Assembly (NCBI RefSeq): GCF_009834785.1
Contig: NZ_WUYX01000027.1
Location: 73,545-137,544, forward strand
Length of the DNA stretch: 64,000 nt
Source: Natronorubrum halalkaliphilum
GTDB taxonomy: Archaea; Halobacteriota; Halobacteria; Halobacteriales; Natrialbaceae
Direction of reading: 5' to 3'
Shown: piece by piece, positions 9,514-18,071 of the stretch
Layout of the letters: each line of letters starts with the position of its first letter
Position numbering within the stretch: the stretch's first letter is position 1
Translations under genes and position numbers: made by a program
The notes under the pieces: generated by a model
Database searches by the model: none
Seen by the model: the letters and a program-made list of their open reading frames with translations, nothing else
What the model was told of the DNA's origin: nothing

Positions 9514-10278
9514 GTGACTCAGTATAATCCCACCCACACTCTCATTGTGAGCTATCCAATAGAGGGTACGCCACGTCATGATGCAATACTATTCAAGGCC
9601 ATCCAGGCCGCGTCGTCCTCCACAGACCAGCTAGTTCTATTGATCGAGACAGAGACGGTTATTGACGACTACCCTTCAGTCATTCAACAGTTAGATGATA
9701 GGATTTCACGAACCGGTCACACTGATGCTGTGAGATACGAAGCAGACGTGTCTACTAGTTCACTAGAAGCGATCCAGTCACTTCTGGAGATGACTGGGAC
9801 TGCTCGTGTTTACGGCGTGAGGAACGTCGAACTTGTACGTGACGCAGAAACGTGTCTTCGATACGTTCCTGAGCACGAAAAGTTCACGATTAGTGATACA
9901 TCGTCTACTGGAATTGTCAACGCTGTTCAGAACGCCATCAACGGTGAACCGGCAGTGGTTCTTCCGAACCGTCCAATAGCGGAGTGGGAAGATACCGGTG
10001 TGGACTGTAGCATCTCTCCACCGTCCCTCTGTCTTGGAAACGTTTGCCACGACCTCTCTCGACTCGCATCGGTTGAACCGTGTCCAGAACAATTGGTAAT
10101 CGAACTACACTGGTACGAGTCGGAGCAAGGTCGAATCGGAAAGGCAATCGGTTGGATTTCTTCGCGGACCGGCCTGTCACGACCAGACACACTCCATTTC
10201 GAATCGACAGCAGAGTTCTCCGACGTTGAAGAGGGTCTCCAAGCGGTGACATCCGAGATCGGGCAAGAAACACTCTGA
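9514..10278 (+). CDS. Hypothetical protein inserted between leuD and leuB
   Basis: A 254-residue soluble protein of unknown function with a GTG start. Base composition is clearly more AT-rich than the leu genes around it and the acidic bias is weaker, which suggests transfer. There is no signal peptide. The sequence looks alpha/beta (THTLIVSYPIEGTPRHDAIL; SYPI and AVVLPNRPIAEW strands) with a few cysteines (CSISPPSLCLGNVC). A TATA-like CTGTTAAGCC about 35 bases upstream suggests it has its own promoter. It is followed by what looks like the 3' remnant of another gene. Confidence 0.65.
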   Translation: MTQYNPTHTLIVSYPIEGTPRHDAILFKAIQAASSSTDQLVLLIETETVIDDYPSVIQQLDDRISRTGHTDAVRYEADVSTSSLEAIQSLLEMTGTARVYGVRNVELVRDAETCLRYVPEHEKFTISDTSSTGIVNAVQNAINGEPAVVLPNRPIAEWEDTGVDCSISPPSLCLGNVCHDLSRLASVEPCPEQLVIELHWYESEQGRIGKAIGWISSRTGLSRPDTLHFESTAEFSDVEEGLQAVTSEIGQETL

Positions 10279-10279
10279 C

Positions 10280-10507
10280 TCCGATCCCGTCTTGTTCGCA
10301 GAACTCGGCGAGGTCCTGCTCGAACCGGCACGGACTGGGTCCGACGCGGCCACGCTTGAGACGCCGCCGCTCGCGCCCTTTGGTCCCCTCGTCGCCACGA
10401 ACGGCGACCACCGCGTTCCGCTGTGGCACGACGACTACGAGACGACCGACCGCATCGTCCTCGAGGACGGCGACCCGACCGTGACCGGTGGGTATCACCA
10501 CGTGTGA
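10280..10507 (+). pseudogene. Probable 3' remnant of a gene displaced by the insert
   Basis: An open stretch of about 75 codons ending LEDGDPTVTGGYHHV, in host-like high-GC composition, with no good start codon; the only early candidate is a TTG at 10292. It begins directly after the AT-richer gene at 9514-10278. It reads like the intact C-terminal end of a haloarchaeal protein (PLAPFGPLVATNGDHRVPLW) whose upstream part was replaced. I do not recognise the family. Confidence 0.35.
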
Positions 10508-10579
10508 ACGGGCGACGACGCCGGCCACATATCGTACGAAACCGAACGGTTTTCCAGCCCCGCTGCGTCCGGTGAGACA

Positions 10580-11563
10580 ATGACTCACGAAATCGCCGTC
10601 ATTCCGGGCGACGGAATCGGACAGGAAGTTATCCCCGCCGCGGTCGAGGTCCTCGAGGCCCTCGACATCGACTTCGAGTTCGTCGAAGCGGACGCGGGCG
10701 ACGCCGTCCTCGAGGAGACGGGCGAGGCGCTGCCACAGGAGACGTACGACCTCGCGGCGTCGGCCGACGCGACGCTGTTCGGGGCTGCCGGCGACAGCGC
10801 GGCGGACGTCATTCTGCCGCTTCGGGAGGCCGTCGGCTCGTTCGTCAACATTCGGCCCGCGAAGGCCTATCCGGGGATCGACGCCGTGCGTCCCGAGACG
10901 GATCTGGTCTTCCTCCGCGAGAACACCGAAGGCGTCTACGCCGGTCTTGAGGATCGACTGACCCAGGACGTTTCGACGCTCACCCGCGTCGTCACCGAGT
11001 CGGCCTCGGAAACCCTCGCCGAGTTCGCCTGCGACTACGTTTCGGACGCCGACGACCACGACGGGTTCACGATCGTTCACAAGGCAAACGTCATGCGCGA
11101 GACGGACGGCCTGTTCCGCGACACCGTCAAATCGGTCGCCGACGACCGCGGCGTCGACACCGACGAGGTGCTGATGGACGCCTTCGCGACGCGGGTCTGT
11201 CTCGAGCCCGAGCAGTTCGACGTCGTCGCGTGTCCGAACCTCGCCGGCGACGTCCTCTCGGATCTGGCCGCGGGCCTCGTCGGCGGCCTCGGGCTCTTGC
11301 CAAGCGCCAACGTCGGCCCGGAACGCGCCCTGTTCGAACCCGTCCACGGCACCGCACCCGATATCGCCGGCGAGGGCATCGCGAACCCCGCGGCGACGAT
11401 CATCTCGGCGGCCATGCTGCTCGAGTACCTCGGATACGAAGACGAAAGCGAGAGGGTCAACGAGGCCGTCGAGGTGACGCTCGAGGAAGGGCCGCGAACC
11501 GCGGATCTGGGCGGTGACGCCTCGACCGAGGACGTGCCCGAGGCGATCATCGAGCGGCTGTAG
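10580..11563 (+). CDS. leuB: 3-isopropylmalate dehydrogenase
   Basis: A 327-residue beta-decarboxylating dehydrogenase, which oxidises and decarboxylates 3-isopropylmalate to 2-oxoisocaproate. Visible are the N-terminal [20 protein letters not shown], the substrate segment [24 protein letters not shown] with the catalytic lysine, the conserved aspartate region [22 protein letters not shown], and the NAD-binding [12 protein letters not shown]. It may also act in the citramalate pathway. It is separated from leuD by the insert and remnant, so it may use its own promoter. Confidence 0.96.
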   Translation: MTHEIAVIPGDGIGQEVIPAAVEVLEALDIDFEFVEADAGDAVLEETGEALPQETYDLAASADATLFGAAGDSAADVILPLREAVGSFVNIRPAKAYPGIDAVRPETDLVFLRENTEGVYAGLEDRLTQDVSTLTRVVTESASETLAEFACDYVSDADDHDGFTIVHKANVMRETDGLFRDTVKSVADDRGVDTDEVLMDAFATRVCLEPEQFDVVACPNLAGDVLSDLAAGLVGGLGLLPSANVGPERALFEPVHGTAPDIAGEGIANPAATIISAAMLLEYLGYEDESERVNEAVEVTLEEGPRTADLGGDASTEDVPEAIIERL

Positions 11564-11622
11564 TTCGCTTCGTTTTCCGTCGGTGTGTGGTCGACTATCC
11601 CCGTGCCGGGTATCGGTGGAGT

Positions 11623-11671
11623 CTCAAGTCTCGAATCTCGAACCTCGAACCTCGAACGCCGAATCTCGCAC
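11623..11671 (+). repeat. Seven tandem 7-bp units
   Basis: Seven consecutive 7-base units with consensus CTCGAAC: three exact copies at 11637-11657 flanked by degenerate ones (CTCAAGT, CTCGAAT, GCCGAAT, CTCGCAC). It lies upstream of the hydrolase promoter, TATA-like AAATTAACAC at 11691-11700. It could be a protein-binding array or a slippage tract. Confidence 0.7.
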
Positions 11672-11722
11672 ACCGTCCGTGCCGGCCGGAAAATTAACAC
11701 GGACCGCGTGGTATCGCCGGCC

Positions 11723-12811
11723 ATGACTCGCACTCGAGACGACACCCTCGCCGGCATCCGATCACGAACCGTCGACACCGACCGCCTCGAGACGCATTAC
11801 CTCGAGACGGATGATGAGACCCGGGAGGGAGATGCTGACGGGACGGTCGTCTTCGTTCACGGCAACGTCTCGTCGTCCCGGTTTTTCGAAGACGTGATGG
11901 TGGACCTCCCGGCCGGCTATCGCGCCATCGCGCCGGACCTGCGAGGGTACGGCGATTCGGAGACGAAACCCGTCGACGCGACGAACGGGTTGGGTGATTT
12001 CGAGGCCGACCTTCGTGCGCTGATCGCCGAACTCGACGGGACCGACCCGCTCACGCTCGTCGGCTGGTCGAACGGTGGCGGGGTCGTGATGCGATACGCG
12101 ATCGACAACCCCGACGCGGTCGATTCGCTCGTGCTGATCAACCCTCTCTCACCGTACGGCTTCGGAGGGACGAAAGACGAGGAGGGGACGCCCTGTTTCG
12201 ACGACTACGCCGGCTCCGGCGGCGGACTCGGCAACGACGAGTTCGTGGGCGGACTCGCGGATCGCGACCGCAGCGAGGGCGGGCAGGCATCGCCCCGAAA
12301 GATCCTGCGAACCTACTACGTCGACCCCACCCACGAGTTCGACGAGGAGCGCGAGGAATCGTACCTGACGGGGATGCTCGACACCGAAACCGGCGACGAG
12401 AACTATCCGGGTGACTCGATGCCGAGCGAGAACTGGCCCGGCGTTGCGCCCGGCGAACACGGCGTGAACAACGCCGTCTCGCCGAAGTACTGTTCGCTCG
12501 AGGAGATCACCGAGATCGACCCGGACGCAAAACCGCCCGTGCTCTGGATCCGTGGCGACTCCGACCAGATCGTCTCCAACGAGTCGTTCTTCGACGTCGG
12601 AACGCTCGGTCGAATGGGCGAAGTTCCGGGCTGGCCCGGCGAGGACGTCTTCCCGCCCCAGCCGATGGTCGACCAGACCCGCGCGGTCCTCGAAGCGTAC
12701 GCGGATTCCGGCGGCGAGTTCGAGGAGGTCGTCTTCGGTAATACCGGCCACACGCCACACCTCGAGGTCCCGGGGGACTTCCTCGACGAACTCGAGGGGG
12801 TTCTCGAGTAA
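11723..12811 (+). CDS. Alpha/beta hydrolase
   Basis: A 362-residue alpha/beta-hydrolase-fold enzyme, substrate unknown. HGNVSSSRFF (oxyanion hole), then GWSNGGG with the nucleophile serine, GDSDQIV with the acid, and GNTGHTPHLE with the histidine give a full triad. A TATA-like element centred near 11696 sits 27 bases before the ATG at 11723, which supports a leaderless start there rather than upstream. A long cap insert (residues 150-260, rich in Gly/Asp) separates the core strands. It could be an esterase, lactonase or haloalkane-type hydrolase. Confidence 0.85.
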   Translation: MTRTRDDTLAGIRSRTVDTDRLETHYLETDDETREGDADGTVVFVHGNVSSSRFFEDVMVDLPAGYRAIAPDLRGYGDSETKPVDATNGLGDFEADLRALIAELDGTDPLTLVGWSNGGGVVMRYAIDNPDAVDSLVLINPLSPYGFGGTKDEEGTPCFDDYAGSGGGLGNDEFVGGLADRDRSEGGQASPRKILRTYYVDPTHEFDEEREESYLTGMLDTETGDENYPGDSMPSENWPGVAPGEHGVNNAVSPKYCSLEEITEIDPDAKPPVLWIRGDSDQIVSNESFFDVGTLGRMGEVPGWPGEDVFPPQPMVDQTRAVLEAYADSGGEFEEVVFGNTGHTPHLEVPGDFLDELEGVLE

Positions 12812-12831
12812 GCGACGCTCGAGTCCGGCGC

Positions 12832-13644
12832 TCAGACGACGTCCAGATCCGCTCGGTCGGCACCCGCGAGTTCGACCAGCGCGTCGGCCTCGAGGAGGTG
12901 ACAGTCGCCGGGCACGACGAGCAGGTGTAACGGATCGCCGAACTTTCGTTCGGCGAGGTCGCCCATCGGCGCGGCTTCGACGAGCGGGTCCGGACTGCCG
13001 GCGCGGGCGACGACGACGCCAACGAGGTCCGGATACTCCTCGGCGAGGAGTTCGGCACCGGTGTCGGCGGTCATGTACTCCTCGAGCGTTTCGTCCGTCT
13101 CGAGGCGATTCGTCGCGGCTTCGTTGTCCACCTTGATATCGAGATAGACCACGGTGTGCAGGCCGTCCTCGCGGTTGGCGTCGATGGTCTCCGTCACGCT
13201 CGCCGGGAGTCCGTCGGCTCCGTGGGCGTAGGGGAACGGAAGCGTCGTCGCTTTGCCGAAACGGTAGTTCTGGAGGCCGGTGAGGGCGCTGGTCGCCGTC
13301 TGAGCGGTGACGCCGTGGATCACGCGCGTCTCGATGCCGCGCTCGTGGGCCCGCAGTCGGAGGTCGACGTGGGTGGTCGAAATCATCGTATCGCCGGCGG
13401 TCAGGAAGGCGACATCCTCGCTCTCGGCGGCTGTAAGGATGTCCTCGGGGTGTTGTTCGACGCCCGCGCGATCGCGGACCTCGATATCGATATCGTGGGT
13501 GTCCTCGAGGTCGTCGACGGTCGTTCCGATCAGCGTGCTGGTGTAGAACTCGGCGTAAGCGCGGTCGGCGTTCCGGAGAGTCTCCCGTCCCTCGACAGTG
13601 ATCGACCGCTCGTCGTAGAGACCGAGACCGATGAAGGTGAGCAT
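12832..13644 (-). CDS. dphB: Diphthine synthase
   Basis: A 270-residue archaeal methyltransferase that trimethylates the diphthamide precursor on elongation factor 2, using S-adenosylmethionine. The tetrapyrrole-methylase fold is evident from MLTFIGLGLYDERSIT at the start, FLTAGDTMISTTHVDLRLRA, VIHGVTAQTATSALTGLQNYRFGKATT, and DLVGVVVARAGSPDP near the end. A reverse-strand TATA-like CCTTATAGC about 28 bases upstream of 13644 supports this start. It is convergent with the hydrolase. Confidence 0.95.
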   Translation of the reverse strand: MLTFIGLGLYDERSITVEGRETLRNADRAYAEFYTSTLIGTTVDDLEDTHDIDIEVRDRAGVEQHPEDILTAAESEDVAFLTAGDTMISTTHVDLRLRAHERGIETRVIHGVTAQTATSALTGLQNYRFGKATTLPFPYAHGADGLPASVTETIDANREDGLHTVVYLDIKVDNEAATNRLETDETLEEYMTADTGAELLAEEYPDLVGVVVARAGSPDPLVEAAPMGDLAERKFGDPLHLLVVPGDCHLLEADALVELAGADRADLDVV

Positions 13645-13785
13645 GGGAATGGTAGTTCGAGACGTCGCTATAAGGTTTCGAGTCAACTCCGGCGAGTGGG
13701 AGTTGCGGTGGATCCCCCATTCACCGCTGCTATCGGGTGGTCGCGATAGCGGAATCGGATACACAACGTTTTCTGTTGATCGAGA

Positions 13786-13811
13786 GTTAGACTAGTCTAA
13801 CTATATATATA
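13786..13811 (+). promoter_or_regulatory. Palindromic operator and TATA box of the metalloregulator
   Basis: GTTAGACTAGTCTAAC (13786-13801) is a perfect 16-bp palindrome abutting the TATA box TATATATATA at 13802-13811. The core TTAGACTAGTCTAA recurs at 14577-14590 in front of the transporter. The TTAG...CTAA ends match the general style of DtxR/MntR boxes. Its place over the BRE region predicts repression. Confidence 0.8.
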
Positions 13812-13854
13812 CTTCCGGAAAACGTATTTAGTGCCCTGATCAAACTCACGGACG

Positions 13855-14526
13855 ATGGATCTCAGTCCGATCGCGGAGGACTACCTCAAAACGATTTATC
13901 ATCTCGAGGACGAGAACGGCCGTCCCGTCCGTACGGGCGATATCAGTACGGCACTCGACGTAACCTCGCCCACCGTGACGAGTATGCTCGACTCGCTCGA
14001 CGAGCGTGAACTCGTCGACTACACGCCCTACAAGGGCGTCGAACTGACCGATCGCGGCACGGAAACCGTCCTGCAACTTGTCAGAAACCACCGATTGTTA
14101 GAGACGTTTCTGATGGAGCATCTCGACTACTCGTGGTCGGCGGTCCACGACGAGGCCGACTGTCTCGAGCACTACGTCAGCGACGAGTTTACGCGACGAC
14201 TCGCGACGTTTCTCGGTGAACCGGTGACGGATCCACACGGCGATCTCATCCCCGATTCGGACCTGAAGATGCCCGAGAAGTCGCCGTATACAGCGCTCAC
14301 CGAGTACGAACCCGGTGATACGGTGACTGTCGAGCAGGTACCACATCGAGATCCGGACGTTCGCGACTATCTGTCTCGACACCGAATCGGTCCGGGAACG
14401 CAACTCGTTGTCGACGAGGTGTCGTCTATTGATCTGGTGACTGTCGTCCCGTCAACCACGGAGACGTCCGTTGCGTTACCGACCCACGTCGCACGCCGTA
14501 TCGGCGCTCGAGTCGTCACGAAGTAG
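13855..14526 (+). CDS. DtxR/MntR-family metal-dependent repressor
   Basis: A 223-residue metalloregulator. The N-terminal winged helix (SPIAEDYLKTIYHLEDENG, then TGDISTALDVTSPTVTSMLDSLDERELV) and the metal-binding dimer domain (ETFLMEHLDYSW, EADCLEHYVSDEF) are standard. The last 75 residues form a FeoA/SH3-like domain (EYEPGDTVTVEQV onwards). It sits beside the metal ABC transporter genes, and a shared palindrome in both promoters implies that it represses itself and the transporter when its metal is plentiful. Whether it senses zinc, manganese or iron cannot be read from sequence. Confidence 0.92.
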   Translation: MDLSPIAEDYLKTIYHLEDENGRPVRTGDISTALDVTSPTVTSMLDSLDERELVDYTPYKGVELTDRGTETVLQLVRNHRLLETFLMEHLDYSWSAVHDEADCLEHYVSDEFTRRLATFLGEPVTDPHGDLIPDSDLKMPEKSPYTALTEYEPGDTVTVEQVPHRDPDVRDYLSRHRIGPGTQLVVDEVSSIDLVTVVPSTTETSVALPTHVARRIGARVVTK

Positions 14527-14574
14527 TGTCACGGCATTGTACGGAAGATCTCACTGACGAGATCCTCGGAACTG

Positions 14575-14592
14575 AATTAGACTAGTCTAATT
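14575..14592 (+). promoter_or_regulatory. Palindromic operator of the metal transporter operon
   Basis: AATTAGACTAGTCTAATT is a perfect 18-bp palindrome with the same 14-bp core as the site at 13787-13800. The AT-rich TATA candidate TTTATTTTA follows at 14595-14603, giving a predicted start near 14626, 15 bases before the transporter ATG. Confidence 0.8.
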
Positions 14593-14640
14593 AATTTATT
14601 TTAGTCATAAAACTCTTATACTGCCTACCGAAAGATATCG

Positions 14641-15621
14641 ATGATGACAGAGGATTCGAGACGACGTACTGATGCACTATCACGCAGAGATTTTACCCTC
14701 CTGAGCGGTGGGGCACTCGTCACTGGGCTGGCCGGTTGTCTCAGCGGCGACGATGATCCGGAACTCGACGTCGGCAGGAACACCGTCATTGCGTCGATGC
14801 CGGCGCTTTGGGATTTCACCCGGCAGATTGTGGGCGAAGAGGAAACACTCGAATCGTTCGACATCGTCCCCGTCGGTGAACACGGCCACGACTGGAATCC
14901 CGAACCGGCGACGGTCGAAGACATCGATCACGCCGGCGGATTCGTCTATATGCGCGATTTCGCTGCGTGGCAGGACGACGCTGCCGAACAGCTCGAAGCG
15001 GACGATGATATACACGTGATCGATGCCTCCGAGGGGATCGAATTCTTCGATAGCCCCGCCGAAGACAACGACGAACACTGGTGGATGGATCCGGTCTACT
15101 GTCAGCGTGGCGTCGACAATATCGCCGACGGGATCGTCGATATGGATCCCGACAACGAAGCGTACTACCGGGACAACGCGGAAGCGTTCAACGAGGAACT
15201 CCAGGAACTGCACGGGGAGATGCAGGACGTCGTCGATCGAGCAGCGCTCGACACGATCGTCGTCGCGACGCACGACTCCTTCCAGTGGTGGTACCAACAG
15301 TACGATATCCAGGTTGAGTCACCCGTCGGAACCTCGCCGGACGACTCGGCGAGTCCTGACGAGGTCGAGGAAATCGAAGGCCTCATGGACGAACGAGGCA
15401 TCGAACACGTCCTCTACGACGTGGGCGAACCGGCACAGCTCGCCGAGTCGCTGGCCGAGGAGACGGACGCCGAGATACTACCGCTCACACCGGTTGAGAC
15501 ACAGATCGATGGTGCCCCTGAACTCGACACTGGAATCTCGATGGAGCCGGACTGGGGCTACATGGATCACTTCTACGAAATCAACCTCCCGTCGCTCGAA
15601 ACGGCCTTACAGGCCGAATAA
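14641..15621 (+). CDS. znuA: Metal ABC transporter substrate-binding lipoprotein (ZnuA/TroA type)
   Basis: A 326-residue exported metal-binding protein. A twin-arginine signal (SRRDFTLLSGG) is followed by a lipobox ending LAGC at about residue 33, so it is probably anchored outside the membrane. The cluster-9 binding-protein marks are a His-rich ligand loop (VGEHGHDWNPEPATVEDI), EHWWMDP, ATHDSFQWW, and a C-terminal acidic ligand region (HVLYDVGEPAQLAESLAEE). It is first in a three-gene operon with the ATPase and permease. Zinc is the best guess; manganese is possible. Confidence 0.88.
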   Translation: MMTEDSRRRTDALSRRDFTLLSGGALVTGLAGCLSGDDDPELDVGRNTVIASMPALWDFTRQIVGEEETLESFDIVPVGEHGHDWNPEPATVEDIDHAGGFVYMRDFAAWQDDAAEQLEADDDIHVIDASEGIEFFDSPAEDNDEHWWMDPVYCQRGVDNIADGIVDMDPDNEAYYRDNAEAFNEELQELHGEMQDVVDRAALDTIVVATHDSFQWWYQQYDIQVESPVGTSPDDSASPDEVEEIEGLMDERGIEHVLYDVGEPAQLAESLAEETDAEILPLTPVETQIDGAPELDTGISMEPDWGYMDHFYEINLPSLETALQAE

Positions 15622-15677
15622 GATTCGGAGCACTACAATCACATAACGACAGTACCCCTTCGATAACCACAATTATA

Positions 15678-16430
15678 ATGACACCTGCTATTTCCGTCGA
15701 GAACGTTAGCTTCGCCTACGGTTACCACCCAGTGCTGAGAGATGTTTCCATGTCGATCGAGGACGGTGAGTTTCTGGGGTTGGTCGGCCCGAACGGATCG
15801 GGCAAGACGACGCTGTTGGAGATCATGCTCGGATTACAGTCGCCGGACTCCGGCCGCGCCGAGTTGTTCGGTACACCGGTCGAGGAGTTTGCCGAAGGAA
15901 CGCGGCTGGGATACGTCTCTCAACAGTCGACCGACGCCGACTCGATGATGCCGGTTACCGTCCGTGAGGTCGTGGAGATGGGACGATATCCACACGCAGG
16001 GCTCAGACGTCTCACGACGGACGATCACACAATCATCGACGAGGCGATGGCGAAAGTCGGTGTAGACGAGTTCGCCGATCGACGGATCAGCAACCTGTCG
16101 GGAGGGCAGCGACAGCGAACGTACATTGCCCGTGCGCTGGCGTCGGAAGCCGATCTGCTCGCACTCGACGAACCGACCGTCGGCGTCGACGCCGACGTCG
16201 TCGATCAGTTCTACGATCTCCTCACCGAACTCAACGAGGACGGTATCACGATCGTCCTGATCGAACACGACATCAACGCCGTCAGCGAGTACGCGGACAC
16301 GATGGCCTGTCTGGACGGTGAGTTGTACGAGCACAGTGAAACGGCAACGTTCCTCGAGAGCGGTGCGCTCGAGCGGGCGTTTAGCTCGGCCAGAGCGGTC
16401 AGCTCGAGACGGGTCGCGGGGGGTGACTGA
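15678..16430 (+). CDS. znuC: Metal ABC transporter ATP-binding protein
   Basis: A 250-residue ABC ATPase that powers the adjacent permease. Walker A is GPNGSGKTTL (about residues 37-46), the Q-loop region is YVSQQS, the signature is NLSGGQRQRTYIARALA, Walker B is LLALDEPTVGVD, and the H-loop is VLIEHDI. It follows the binding-protein gene after 56 bases and precedes the permease by two bases, consistent with one transcript. Confidence 0.93.
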   Translation: MTPAISVENVSFAYGYHPVLRDVSMSIEDGEFLGLVGPNGSGKTTLLEIMLGLQSPDSGRAELFGTPVEEFAEGTRLGYVSQQSTDADSMMPVTVREVVEMGRYPHAGLRRLTTDDHTIIDEAMAKVGVDEFADRRISNLSGGQRQRTYIARALASEADLLALDEPTVGVDADVVDQFYDLLTELNEDGITIVLIEHDINAVSEYADTMACLDGELYEHSETATFLESGALERAFSSARAVSSRRVAGGD

Positions 16431-16432
16431 CG

Positions 16433-17398
16433 ATGGCGGTCGAACGGAGCCAACAGCGGCGAGAACTCGCGCTTACGGCAGCTGGGATCCCGATCGTGTT
16501 ACTCGCGTTCGGCGCGTTTATCCTCTGGATTTTCCCGCCGCTTTTCGATCTGTTCTGGGGCGGAATGGAAACGATATTCGGCGGGCACTGGCTGGTCACG
16601 AGTTCCTTTATCCGGCACGGGTTCACCGCGGGCGTACTGATTGGCTTTACGGCGCCGGTCGTCGGCGCGTACCTCGTCAACCGCCAGATGGCGCTCATCG
16701 GTGAGGCCCTCGCACATACGGCGTTTGGCGGCGTCGCGATCGGATTGTTCGTCGGTGCGTCCGTTCCGGCGTTAGACTACCCACTCGCGTGGGCGATGGT
16801 CGTCGCGGCCATCGCTGCACTCGGCATGCAGTACATCGCAGTGAATACGGACGGGTATGCGGATATCCCGATTGCAATTATGCTTACCGGCGGGTTCGCC
16901 GTCGGGATCGCGGTGATCTCCTACGGCGTCGTATTCAGCGCAACCGTCGAGAGCTACCTGTTCGGCGACATTTTGTTCGTTCCCTTCGAGAACGTTCAAC
17001 TGATGGTTGGGCTCACGTTACTGGTCGGCCTTACCATCGGACTGACCCACAAACAGCTAAAGTTCATCACGTTCGACCGCGAGGCGGCACGACTCGCGCG
17101 GATCAACGTCTGGTTCTACGACACGCTGTTGATCGTCCTGACCGCGCTGGTCGTCGTCGCGGCGATGCAAATCCTCGGTGCGATTCTCGTCGCCGGAATG
17201 CTCGTCATCCCGGTTGCCGCGGCGATGCAGATCACCGACAGCTTCAACCGCGGACTCATTCTCTCGGTTGTTTTCGGCCAGATCGCCGTTCTCGTCGGTA
17301 TTCTCATCTCGTATGATCTGGGCATCGCGACTGGACCGATGATTATTATCACCGCTATCTTCCTGTATCTCGGTTCGCTCGTGCGGGGCGGCCGTTAG
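16433..17398 (+). CDS. znuB: Metal ABC transporter permease
   Basis: A 321-residue ABC-3 family membrane permease with about eight hydrophobic segments (for example IVLLAFGAFILWIFPPLF, TAGVLIGFTAPVVGAYLV and MLVIPVAAAMQI). The family loop GEALAHTAFGGVAIGLF is present, where cluster-9 transporters have SHA or AHT motifs that contact the ATPase. It is the last gene of the znu-type operon. A set of three hairpins follows about 170 bases downstream and may include its terminator. Confidence 0.92.
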   Translation: MAVERSQQRRELALTAAGIPIVLLAFGAFILWIFPPLFDLFWGGMETIFGGHWLVTSSFIRHGFTAGVLIGFTAPVVGAYLVNRQMALIGEALAHTAFGGVAIGLFVGASVPALDYPLAWAMVVAAIAALGMQYIAVNTDGYADIPIAIMLTGGFAVGIAVISYGVVFSATVESYLFGDILFVPFENVQLMVGLTLLVGLTIGLTHKQLKFITFDREAARLARINVWFYDTLLIVLTALVVVAAMQILGAILVAGMLVIPVAAAMQITDSFNRGLILSVVFGQIAVLVGILISYDLGIATGPMIIITAIFLYLGSLVRGGR

Positions 17399-17530
17399 TC
17401 CTCTGAGACCGGTCTCGGTTCTGTTGACTCGATTAATTGCCGCGTCTCGTGCTTCTCGAGTCGACTGTTGGTGGTCCCGTTCCGGCAGCCGTATTTGGAA
17501 TAGAAGGTTCTAAAATTGATGTTTTCTTAT

Positions 17531-17657
17531 TCTAATTTTAATAGGTGAGAGAGTGTAGAAGCGACTCCACTCCGGATAGCCGGAGTGTGGAATCGACTCG
17601 CGTTCCGGCTTTCCGGAGCGCTGCAGTGTCAGGTGATGCTCCCGCGTGACCGGGAGC
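17531..17657 (+). ncRNA. Candidate small RNA of three tandem hairpins
   Basis: An AT-rich TATA candidate at 17536-17543 predicts transcription from about 17567. From there three hairpins follow: 17568-17587 (CACTCCGG, loop ATAG, CCGGAGTG), 17601-17620 (CGTTCCGG, loop CTTT, CCGGAGCG, with one G-U pair) and 17638-17657 (GCTCCCG, loop CGTGAC, CGGGAGC). The first two resemble each other. No ORF fits. It could be a small RNA or the leader of the downstream kinase message. Confidence 0.45.
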
Positions 17658-18071
17658 GTTCGTGGTCAGTCGCGCTCTCGTCGCTCATTTGACGGCAGGC
17701 GTTTCAACGCCGCCGATTTGCCGCCGGCCGAGCGTCGGGTTCGACGACGCTCTCTCCTCCTTCGAGTCCGTCGTCACCCGACTCACCTGCACGGAATTTT
17801 CCGGACTCGCGTTCGCTTCCGTTCGACCGAGCGGCCGGTGTGGGACTCCGAGACGCCCACGCGAACGGGTTCGCCTCCGTGCGAACGGTGGCCACGACGC
17901 TCTTTTGACGATGGCCGGTCTCTGTCGGATATATGAGTGGGACTTCGACGGTACCGACCGAGTCAACGAACGCGGACGGAACGGCGAACGCCGCTCCGCG
18001 ACACGGTCGTCGCGGACGAGCGCCTCTCGGTGACCGCCCGATGGGATCCGGACGGGATCCGGTGGAGAAAC
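17658..18071 (+). other. Non-coding stretch before the histidine kinase
   Basis: No convincing gene. A TATA-like GGATATATGAG at 17928-17938 may be the kinase promoter, giving a 5' leader of about 115 bases. A 48-codon ORF from ATG 17933 runs into the kinase start but begins upstream of that predicted transcript start, so I do not call it. Confidence 0.4.

Noticed and set aside
9938..11347. 469-codon reverse-strand ORF
   Set aside because: Covers the sense gene leuB; opposite-frame composition only.
11623..11671. CRISPR array
   Set aside because: Units are only 7 bases with no spacers; no CRISPR array or cas gene was seen anywhere in the window.
17662..18033. Forward and reverse ORFs upstream of the kinase
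   Set aside because: Ser/Arg-rich shadow composition; two frames equally open, no start signal.
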